A DNA stretch of 64,000 nucleotides. It comes from Serripes groenlandicus. Lineage: Eukaryota > Mollusca > Bivalvia > Cardiida > Cardiidae. Location: positions 28,334,514 to 28,398,513 of the forward strand of contig JASEVX010000011.1 in the NCBI GenBank assembly GCA_031761405.1. Reading direction: 5' to 3'. This document shows, piece after piece, positions 55,066-64,000 of this stretch. The notes under the pieces are model-generated. The model was given only the letters and a program-made list of their open reading frames with translations. It did not search any database and was not told the DNA's origin. Made by a program: the position numbers and the translations under genes. Position 1 is the first letter of the stretch. Each line of letters begins with the position of its first letter.

Positions 55066-57348
55066 ATGTTACAGATAACCGGACTATTAGGTCCATCGCT
55101 AGTAGTGTGCATGGTAATGACGGGCATCTATTGTCAGAACACAACATTGCCTGGTTACACAACATGGGACGTGCCATCTTCAGACAGAGATGACATGTTC
55201 TGCCCGGATACGTGTATCCTGGACGGAGAATACGACAGATGCTGTGGCTGTCAAGGCAAACCCTGCTGGGAAATCAACGCCACAGCGTGTGGTGTTACTG
55301 TCGGGTACCTCTCCCTGAAATTCATTGACATCTTTGGGGCTACAGTGGTTATTGATAACACTGGAAACAACGTTGATCTTCACATTCTAGAACATACGAA
55401 CGGTAAAATGGTCGAGTTGCCAACAAACATCTGTGAATTCAATGATACACTCACTAAATTAGATCTCAGCTATAATCGTATTGAGAACGCAGATGCGGTG
55501 AAGTGTTTGACAAAGCTGGACACTCTTTTGTTGAACAATAACCTGATAACAAGCATCAGTAATTCAACGTTGTCAGAAATGACAATTCTCAGAGTCTTGT
55601 CTCTGGCCAATAATGATATAAAGGTCTTGGAACCCAATACTATTTCCGTCCCTAACGCAAGCATATTCTTTGTGGACTTTTCAAACAACACACTGGAATC
55701 TACAGATGTTACCAATTTCTTTCGCGAAGGACATTTTTGTGACCTTGACTACTCGAGTTGTGATCTTGGAACCATAACAAACAAAAATGACTTTAAAGCT
55801 AACTTGAGTGTAGAATATGGGCCGGGTGAACTGTATTTAAGTAATTCCAATATTGGACAATTTTTTGACTTTACCACAATAGGTATTACAGACTACGCCG
55901 AGATTGCTCTTTTTGTAAAAGGTCAAATTCACATAGATGCTGGATCTATACACTGTGATTGTAGTATATACCCCCTATTCAAAGGACTGGGTGACGACAT
56001 TTTTGATTACTGGCCAGATTTAGGTAAAACAGGCGCCGACTTCTTGTGTCTGAGTCCGCCACATATGGTCGGGGTTAAACTGAAGGACTATTACAATGAC
56101 GGAAAGTTTGATAACCTAACGTGTAACATTGTGGAGAACTACACGGATATGTGTATCTGCACGGATAAACCGAGTGAGAATTTGGTCATCGTCGATTGTC
56201 GGAATAGGAGTCTTCTCTCCCTCCCTGAAAGGCTTCCGACGGGACGTTTCAACACTCTTGATGTGAAATTACTTTTGGACGGTAATTTTATCACGCAGAT
56301 CGATGACCGTCCTTATCTCGATAGAATTCGAGTGCTTCAAATGCCGGATAACGATATCGATTTTATTCAAAGCTATATTATAACTTACTTTACCAATACG
56401 GAAATCGATATACGGGATCAGAAGTTATCGAGTCTTCCAAAAACTTTTTTGTACATCGATCCTAACAATGTAATCTTCGGCGATCACGCTGTATCATGTG
56501 ACTGTGACAATCTGTGGATAGGAAATTGGATCCGTGCTCATGACGCGACAAATCGATTATACTGTGATGCCAAAGGGGAACGCATTTATGCAGAGTATGT
56601 CTCTGACGACCGTCTAGACTGCTTCGTTAAACAGAATAACATCTTGAAATATATTGCAATAGCTTTGGCAGTTTTTCTATCATTTCTTCTTCTTATCATT
56701 CTAACATTAAAACTTAATACTGAACTTTGGCTTCTCATGCGAAGGTACAAGAAAACAAAGAGGTCTGGAAGTCCAGCTGTCTTTATATCCATGTGTGATG
56801 AGAACGATGAGGTATTTCGCTTTGTTCACTATTCTGTTAGACCTGCATTAAGACATCTGCAAATTAAAGTGACCGTACCGTGGTATGATTTCGCAATTGG
56901 TGGAGAGTTCGATAAAGATCTTAGCGAAGCGGTAACAACGAGTGATGTGTTCGTGGTCTTTCTGTGTGATACGTACCTGGATGACATAGCTTCTATGGCA
57001 GAATTTAATGCTATATGGAACGCGTTTGTGAAGGACATGTCCAAAGACATTATCCTTATAAATTGGGATGGTCTCAAATCGAGGGAGGTTAGAGACAAAC
57101 GAATGAGAGCTATGTGCCGCACTGGTTATGCAATGGAATTCGACGATCATGACGTTCGAATGATGAAACGCATTGCCATGAAAACATATCCAGAATTAAA
57201 TGTTGATGATATACCCGATAAATATCTAATGTGTTCTCAAGACACGAATCAACAACAAGTAGAGCAAGCATCAAAAGAACGAAATCAGCATCAACAAGAG
57301 TCTGCTGATAACAGCTGTTACGTCCATATGTCTGTCTCATCAAGGTGA
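55066..57348 (+). CDS. Toll-like receptor, copy 2 (tail truncated by frameshift)
   Basis: 760 residues with the same layout as copy 1: signal peptide 1-23, Cys-rich N-terminus, LRR, LRRCT, LRRNT, LRR, LRRCT, TM at about 528-549 (IAIALAVFLSFLLLIILTLK) and TIR from 569. Aligned without gaps to copy 1 through the TIR. Three changes stand out. The BB loop reads DFAIGGE (Ile611) instead of DFAPGGE. The segment at residues 431-482 has about 13 substitutions. The tail lacks about 30 codons around CKCKYRKC and then shifts frame through an extra GTCT at about 57330, stopping after SVSSR. Ectodomain and membrane anchoring look intact, so ligand binding without normal signalling is conceivable; that is inference. 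Confidence 0.92.
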   Translation: MLQITGLLGPSLVVCMVMTGIYCQNTTLPGYTTWDVPSSDRDDMFCPDTCILDGEYDRCCGCQGKPCWEINATACGVTVGYLSLKFIDIFGATVVIDNTGNNVDLHILEHTNGKMVELPTNICEFNDTLTKLDLSYNRIENADAVKCLTKLDTLLLNNNLITSISNSTLSEMTILRVLSLANNDIKVLEPNTISVPNASIFFVDFSNNTLESTDVTNFFREGHFCDLDYSSCDLGTITNKNDFKANLSVEYGPGELYLSNSNIGQFFDFTTIGITDYAEIALFVKGQIHIDAGSIHCDCSIYPLFKGLGDDIFDYWPDLGKTGADFLCLSPPHMVGVKLKDYYNDGKFDNLTCNIVENYTDMCICTDKPSENLVIVDCRNRSLLSLPERLPTGRFNTLDVKLLLDGNFITQIDDRPYLDRIRVLQMPDNDIDFIQSYIITYFTNTEIDIRDQKLSSLPKTFLYIDPNNVIFGDHAVSCDCDNLWIGNWIRAHDATNRLYCDAKGERIYAEYVSDDRLDCFVKQNNILKYIAIALAVFLSFLLLIILTLKLNTELWLLMRRYKKTKRSGSPAVFISMCDENDEVFRFVHYSVRPALRHLQIKVTVPWYDFAIGGEFDKDLSEAVTTSDVFVVFLCDTYLDDIASMAEFNAIWNAFVKDMSKDIILINWDGLKSREVRDKRMRAMCRTGYAMEFDDHDVRMMKRIAMKTYPELNVDDIPDKYLMCSQDTNQQQVEQASKERNQHQQESADNSCYVHMSVSSR

Positions 57349-57498
57349 TGTTTCATACTATGATAATACACCGCGAGGGATAGGGGTAATGCGTCAGTCG
57401 GTGGACCAACGGTTAGAATGTTTGTTCGAACGAGCCTAGGAAAATTCATTTAAAAATGCCATTTACATAGATCATAGGTCTAGATGAGGTAGAGTAAT

Positions 57499-57722
57499 TG
57501 TCTGTCTGTCTGTCTGTCTGTCTTTCTGTCTGTCTGGATGTATGTCTATCTATCTATGTATCTTGTACTATCCCTGTCTCTGTCTCTCACTCTTTGTTTC
57601 TTTCTGCCTCACTCTGTATCGCTCTCTCTCTCACTCGCTCTAACTCTGTATATCTGTCTCCATCTCTTTCTGTCTCTTTATCTCTTTATCTATCTGTTTG
57701 TCTGTCTCTCAGTTTTCTATTT
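57499..57722 (+). repeat. TCTG/TCTC simple-sequence tract
   Basis: Downstream of Toll-like copy 2; equivalent to 25244 and 60522. Confidence 0.85.
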
Positions 57723-58099
57723 ATTTTAAATTGCAAATTAGCAAAATCGATTGAAGAATGTTCATATTTATTCATAAGAATTTGTTTAGAATAGTCCAAA
57801 AAGAGCGCACTATGTAACCAGTTAACTTAAATGCCTACTACTAATATGAAGCTTTCAAAATGTTACAATCATCATTGTTAACATAGTCAAAAGGAAAGAA
57901 GTGTCATTTTAATCATCTTTTTCCAGAAGTTTAACAGGATATAGTAATGTAGCTCATACATACAGATCATTTATATATTGTTATTGTTAAAACCATTATC
58001 GTAAAATCCTTTTATAAATAGGTTCAAAACATCTATCAATATAGTTAGTCTTAAACGGATATTATTAAAGCTACTTTCCAACATTGTTTTCAAATCGAA

Positions 58100-58300
<201 letters not shown>

Positions 58301-58913
58301 ACAGTATTCATGGTATATGCCTAAGAGAAAGCATTTCTTAGGTTGTATTGACAGAGCGACGACTAATTCGAAGAAGTAAGCGAAATATGCACAAGTCGCA
58401 AACATATCTTTAAATACTGTGATTAAAAGTTATCCTTATTTGCTATAATCAACTTCAAGCAATACAATACACGTTCTTGAACACCATTGAGGCTGTGCAT
58501 GAGAAAATGTACACGTTGTGTAGGTTCAGATCATCATGTCCACCTGTTTAGTCTTATCAGAATCTACACAAGTTGACAGTCCATTCTAGCAAGTTTGTGC
58601 ATGTAAAATGTGAAACAGTGTAGATCAAGACCAGACTGTGCGGTTGCCACAGGTTACTCCGGTTATATACAGTTCATGAAAATAGACTTAGATCGGCTCA
58701 TTCATTTGTAAATAATACGGACCAAGATCAGCATAAAATTTCACGAAATATAATTTCTGAGAAAAGTTTAAGTTGTTAAATATGAGCATATTTTTTCATT
58801 TCCCCTTTTCTGTATTAATTACCCTGCAATTAAAGACCACCTGTGATCAAAGACCATATTGCTCACTTCCCATAGATGATCTTTAAATACAGGTTTGAGT
58901 GTATATATATATA

Positions 58914-59112
58914 TATGAACCGTTCCACGAGAAAACCCTGCGTAAACTCTGCAGTCTGCACAGGCTAATCCGGGTCGACATATTCCGTCTCAGGGGATAG
59001 AGGTATAGAGTAGTGATTCCTGAAACAGAAAATCCGCAGGAGGCCAACATTGTCTGTCCGGATTAGCGTGCGAGGCATGTTTAGGCTGATCTGGGTCGAA
59101 ACTTTACGCAAA
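58914..59112. repeat. CCGT-family MITE, truncated
   Basis: Left ATGAACCGTTCCACGAGAAA directly joined to CCCTGCGTAAACTCTGCAGT (about 45 bp missing). Ends at CGAAACTTTACGCAAAGG without the right terminal repeat. Confidence 0.8.
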
Positions 59113-59664
59113 GGGGTGGATCTGTCGCTAATGAACGGTTAGCCGAACATTGTTTTATGTTATATCCCGTAGTTCTGTGTTAACTGTACATATTCGTTTG
59201 GTTTCTATAAACAGCATCTTATCCTGGGCGCATTATAGTTCACTTTTCTTAAATCATGGAATCATTAATTGAAAAGTGTCTGATAGTTGTAATCTATCTT
59301 ATTTGTGTGTTTTTTTTGTATTTTTGTGTAGTATTGTTTTACTTTGATTGTTGTTTAATGGGTTGTAGGTTTTACTTTCGCACATACAGTACCTGTATTA
59401 AAATGATTTAATTAAATGTGATGTTCTTTTATAATAAAAATAAGAAATTGTATTACTACTAATATTTGTTCCGGAATATTGATTTATATGAGAAGGGCAT
59501 TAACACAAGTCATATAACTACAATTTAAAATCCGATGACCATGAATATTGAAATATGTCAGTCAAACCAAACACAAAGGATAACACTAAACAGCTAAATA
59601 AAACCACTGTGGTCCATGACAGAATATACCTGTAACCGGGGCAAAACTATTATCTTAAACATCT

Positions 59665-60032
59665 AATGTTGCCCTCACACCATAGCGATCACCAGTTGCG
59701 TATGGTTGCGAATAAAACATAGTGGTCATAAGTTCCGAACGCAACTCACACGCAACTAATAGGTTTAATAGGTGTGAAGTACGCAACAAGCACGAAGGTG
59801 ATCGCTGACACACGCAGAGTAAGTTCGGACATTTTGAACATATTCAATAATTCTCTGCAAATGCCTGCGATCAATTTTTTTACGCAACAGGGACGCTACG
59901 CACGCAACACGATCGCAACAGGTACGCAACTCAAAGGTTCAGCACGCAACTCACACGCAACTCACGTATACAAATATATTGTTGCACGCAACTCATAAGT
60001 TTCAGAATACGCTATGTCGTGAGGGCACCATA
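59665..60032. mobile_element. Inverted-repeat element rich in ACGCAAC motifs
   Basis: Ends ATGTTGCCCTCACACCATAG / CTATGTCGTGAGGGCACCAT form a terminal inverted repeat. The interior holds about ten copies of (A)CGCAAC(TCA) or its inverse GTTGCGTA. Absent from the second local duplicate (junction near 62565). No transposase; non-autonomous. Confidence 0.6.
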
Positions 60033-60127
60033 AGACACTTTTCATGTTAAAGCTTAAACCCCTTTAAAGATATGTCGAAATGGCAAAAGTAGCACGTGCA
60101 CGTTTATACTTACAAGGCACGTTACAA

Positions 60128-60457
60128 ACAGTGTATTGCCGTACTGGTTATGCAATGGAATTCGAAGATCATGACGTTCGAATGATGAAACGCATTGCCA
60201 TGAAAACATGTCCAGAATTAAATATTGATGATATACCCGAGAAATATCTAATGTGTTCTCAAGACACGAATCAACAACAAGTAGAGCAAGCATCAAAAGA
60301 ACGAAATCAGCATCAACAAGAGTCTGCTGATAACAGCTGTTACGTCCATATGTCTCATCAAGGTGATGTTTCATACTATGATAATACACCGCGAGGGATA
60401 GGGGTAACGCGTCAGTCGGTGGACCAACGGTTAGAATGTTTGTTCGAACGAGCCTAG
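60128..60457 (+). pseudogene. Toll-like TIR/tail fragment (5'-truncated third copy)
   Basis: From about 60141 this matches the last quarter of the TIR (RTGYAMEFEDHDVRMMKRIA) and the complete tail, ending VDQRLECLFERA at 60457. It lacks ectodomain, transmembrane helix and most of the TIR, and upstream sequence is unrelated, so it should not make a receptor. It keeps states shared with copy 1 (KTCPELNI, PEKYLMCS) and lacks the GTCT insertion of copy 2, so it records the tail before that frameshift. Confidence 0.88.
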
Positions 60458-60520
60458 GAAAATTCATTTAGAAATGCCGTTTACATAGATCATAGGTCTA
60501 GATGAGGGAGAGTAATCATC

Positions 60521-60521
<1 letters not shown>

Positions 60522-60553
<32 letters not shown>

Positions 60554-60748
60554 ATGTCTGTCTGTCTGTATGTCTATCTATCTATGTATCTTGTACTATC
60601 CCTGTCTCTGTCTCTCACTCTTTGTTTCTTTCTGCCTCACTCTGTATCGCTCTCTCTCTCACTCGCTCTAACTATGTCTATCTGTCTCCATCTCTTTCTG
60701 TCTCTTTATCTCTTTATCTATCTGTATGTCTGTCTCTCAGTTCCTTCC
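60522..60748 (+). repeat. TCTG/TCTC simple-sequence tract
   Basis: Follows the TIR fragment; duplicate of 57499. Confidence 0.85.
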
Positions 60749-61291
60749 CATATTTATTTTAAATTGCAAATTAGCAAAATCGATTGAAGAATGTTCATAT
60801 TTATTCATAAGAATTTGTTTAGAATAGTCCAAAAAGAGCGCATTATGTAACCAGTTAACTTAAATGCCTACTACTAATATGAAGCTTTCAAAATGTTACA
60901 ATCATTGTTAACATAGTCAAAAGGAAAAAATTGTCATTTTAATCATCTTTTTCCAGAAGTTTAACAGGATATAGTAATGTAGCAATACAGATCATTTATG
61001 TATTGTTATTGTTAAAACCATTATCGTAAAATCCTTTTATAAATAGGTTCAAAACATCTATCAATATAGTTAGTCTTAAACGGATATTATTAAAGCTACT
61101 TTCCAACATTGTTTTCAAAATCGAAAACTGATAAACTGTTAAACTTGACCAACTTTTAAACTACATTCCCCTGAATGTTTTCAAATTGAGAAAAATACAT
61201 GTAACCAATATATCAATGTTGTATGAATATTTGATATGTAATCCAAATGTTATGTATTTTGGGCTGAAGGCCTTTTGTACTAATAAAAATA

Positions 61292-61742
<451 letters not shown>

Positions 61743-62248
61743 TATCTTTAAACACTGTGATGAAAGTTATCCTTATTTGCTATAATCAACTTCAAGCAAT
61801 ACAATACACGTTCTTGAACACCATTTGAGGCTGTGCATTAGAAAATGTACACGTTGTGTAGGTTCAGATCATCTTGTCCACCTGTTTAGTCTTATCAGAG
61901 TCTACACAAGTTGACAGACCATTCTAGCAAATTTGTGCATGTAAAATGTGACCAGACCGTGCGGTTGCCACAGGTTACTCCGGTCATATACAGTTCATGA
62001 AAATAGACTTATACCTCTTCGCTTAGATCGGCTTATGCATTTGTAAATAATACAGACCAAGATCAGCATATAATTTCACGAAATGTAATTTCTGAGAAAA
62101 GGTTAAGTTGTTAAATATGAGCATATCTTTTCATTTCCCTTTTTCTGTATTAATTATCCTGTGATTAAAGACCACCTGTGATCAAAGACCATGTTGTTCA
62201 CTTCCTATAGGCGATCTTTATACAAAGGTTTGAGTGTATAAATATATA

Positions 62249-62472
62249 TATGAGCCGTTACACGATCAAACCAACATTATAGACTCTGCGTAATGTATCG
62301 ACCCAGATCAGCCTGCGCAATCCATACAGGCTTACCCGGGTCGACATATTCCGTCTCAGAGGTATGGAGTAATGATTCCTTAAACAGAAAATCCACAGGA
62401 GGCGAAAATTGTCTGTCCGGGTTAGCCTGCGCGGCATGCTTAGGCTGATCCGGTTCGAAACTTTACGCAACG
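62249..62472. repeat. CCGT-family MITE, right end lost
   Basis: Left ATGAGCCGTTACACGATCAA, interior AACAGAAAATCCACAGGAGG; ends at CGAAACTTTACGCAACGG. The shared right breakpoint with 58914 shows the truncation pre-dates the local duplication. Confidence 0.8.
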
Positions 62473-62667
62473 GAGTGGTTTGTCGCTAATGAACGGTTGG
62501 CCGAACATTGTTTTATGTTATATCCCGTAGTTCTGTGTTTACTGTACGTATTCGTTTGGTCTAGACATTTTTCATGTTATAGGTATGTCGAAAAGGCAAA
62601 AGTAGCACGTGCACGTTTATACTTACAAGGCACGTTACAAACAGTGTTTTGCCATTTCTAACAAGTA

Positions 62668-62875
62668 GCAAGTTGGTAACGGTAAGGGTTAACGATCCAG
62701 GTGTCGGAGGTTCGAATCCCAACTCAGACTTTCATACATAATGGACAACGGTCATTGTACAAAGCCTCTCTTGTCTCTCACTGGCAGGCAAAGAGTATTT
62801 GTAGGATGGAAGTCATCTGCTTGGGAAGGCTGTTGTGTTGAGTCATGGTGACAGGGAACCAGAAAACACACTATT
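62668..62875 (+). repeat. tRNA-derived SINE
   Basis: AAGTTGGTAACGGTAAGGGT with B-box GGAGGTTCGAATCCCAACTC, then GTCTCTCACTGGCAGGCAAA, ATCTGCTTGGGAAGGCTGTT. Paralogue of 27575, which carries a small rearrangement. Confidence 0.65.
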
Positions 62876-62919
62876 AATGTAAGGAAACTGCAATAGGCGG
62901 TGACTAGATCAGACAACCT

Positions 62920-63150
62920 CCACGATGGTGTAGTGGTAGAGCATCCTTCTCGGATGAGGGAGGTCGTTGGTTCAATCCTCGGCCGGGTCATTTCAATGAC
63001 TTTTAAAATGGTAGTAATGGCGCTCAAGGTTGTGGGGACGTCATTACGACTGACTAGCTGGTTTCAGGATAGCTGGACCAGTAATACTAATAGTTTATAC
63101 AGAACACGCCGTAATACGCCTCAAAGTTGAAAGTGGCGTTATGAACCTTA
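62920..63150 (+). repeat. tRNA-derived SINE, intact head
   Basis: CCACGATGGTGTAGTGGTAG, AGCATCCTTCTCGGATGAGG, B-box GTTGGTTCAATCCTCGGCCG. The body extends to GTTGAAAGTGGCGTTATGAA. Not a functional tRNA, as acceptor pairing is weak and the body continues. Confidence 0.65.
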
Positions 63151-63191
63151 CAAATAAACACAACAAAGACTTGATAAGACAAACCACTTAC

Positions 63192-63416
63192 CCGGCGTTA
63201 ACCAGCTGATTCCGTTAAACAAACACATATACTTTGTGGTACCAGTGATCGGCTTTTTGTTATAGATTGTAAGGAACATATGTAGGGCTATAATCATTGT
63301 CAGAAAAAAGGACGCGAGACTCGAGTAGGTCGTGATGAAGCTCTGGGCGATACACATTTTGCACGATATCTTATTGTCCTCAACAAAGAAGTGTCGCAGT
63401 GCTGCAAGTATGTATC
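63192..63416 (-). CDS. GPR157-like copy 2, exon 2 (TM3 and start of TM4)
   Basis: 225 bp, acceptor ATTTCAG, donor CCGG|GTAAGT. Encodes GYILAALRHFFVEDNKISCK, then MCIAQSFITTYSSLASFFLT and MIIALHMFLTIYNKKPITGT. The TM3 FFWT of copy 1 and vertebrate GPR157 is FFLT here; the disulfide Cys is kept. Confidence 0.88.
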
Positions 63417-63697
63417 CTGAAATGGTAAATAACAGACGCGGTGAACTAACACTAAGATTAACATTGTTCATGACAAGACATAATAACGTACTATGTTAGC
63501 GGTGCAATGGGGAATCAACCTTAAGATAATGATTACACATGTTGAAAAGCACTTCTTCCGAGCACTTCCGCATGATTCATATGAAATTGATTCAAATGGA
63601 TACTGTTTTGCAGAAGTTTCTTTTAACCCCTCTTTGACTAGTTTGTCAACAGTGCAGATCCAGATCAGACTGCTTTAGGACAATCAACAATATGTGA

Positions 63698-63967
63698 TTA
63701 CTTACACACAATTTCTGAAAAATGCATGCATGTCAATATACCATGTCTTGCGATATGGGGTATTAATGTACCAAAGTACAGTGAAGACTGAGGTGAGCCT
63801 CTGCATACGCAAAATCTCACCTGCAAACCTGACATGAAACTAGAAGTGTATCCCCTGTTGTTATACGTCAATGTTACATCGTCAAATTGGTTATTATAGT
63901 TTTGCACAACGAATAGGATCAGTTCAGTAGTACCAAGTACCCCAGCACGTGCATAGTTCATTGGCAA
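63698..63967 (-). other. Possible unassigned exon, second copy
   Basis: Counterpart of 28592-28864. The frame is preserved (NYNNQFDDVTLTYNNRGYTS) with a donor-like CAG|GTGAGA. Differences include both silent and replacement changes, so conservation as coding is not shown. Confidence 0.2.
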
Positions 63968-64000
63968 TCTGATTAACTATTTAATCGTAATAGGCATATG

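Overview
Animal nuclear DNA, AT-rich and repeat-dense, with no prokaryotic signatures. The two long intronless leucine-rich-repeat/TIR receptors with two cysteine-flanked LRR blocks, the many tRNA-derived SINEs and the numerous short inverted-repeat elements point to a mollusc, most likely a bivalve; I cannot name the species from sequence alone.

The core of the window is a tandem segmental duplication. Unit 1 runs from about 13.13 kb; unit 2 starts at about 42.39 kb and runs off the right edge (the last base of the window aligns with about 28.9 kb of unit 1). Each unit carries the same two-gene arrangement. (1) A minus-strand, multi-exon seven-transmembrane receptor resembling vertebrate GPR157. 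In unit 1 all four coding exons can be placed with GT/AG sites and matching phases (32236-32020, 28325-28101, 15785-15553, 13610-13083; 400 residues). In unit 2 exons 2-4 are present and exon 1 lies beyond the window. (2) A plus-strand, single-exon Toll-like receptor that sits inside the large second intron of the GPR157-like gene (22603-25197 in unit 1; 55066-57348 in unit 2). Unit 2 has a further local duplication of about 2.5-3 kb that produced a TIR/tail fragment at 60128-60457.

The two Toll-like copies are very similar but differ where it matters: a dense cluster of almost purely amino-acid-changing differences in the membrane-proximal LRR block, loss of the BB-loop proline (Pro611 to Ile) in the second copy, and a 4-base frameshift that removes the second copy's cytoplasmic tail. 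The second GPR157-like copy also has a frameshifted, shortened C-terminal tail.

Outside the genes: 0-13 kb is intergenic, with a 42-bp minisatellite, SINEs, short inverted-repeat elements and an element ending in CAGGGGCGTAGC. 30.8-31.3 kb is a 52-bp tandem array, 34.1-36.2 kb a 56-bp satellite with higher-order structure, and 38.7-40.2 kb a region of short GTGAC-containing repeats in inverted arms. 47.3-51.0 kb is a hAT-like insertion found only in unit 2. At least three repeat families (here called CCGT, CAGCTC and GTCGTC families) recur through the whole window. Because the segment is duplicated, several insertions can be recognised from their empty sites in the other unit.
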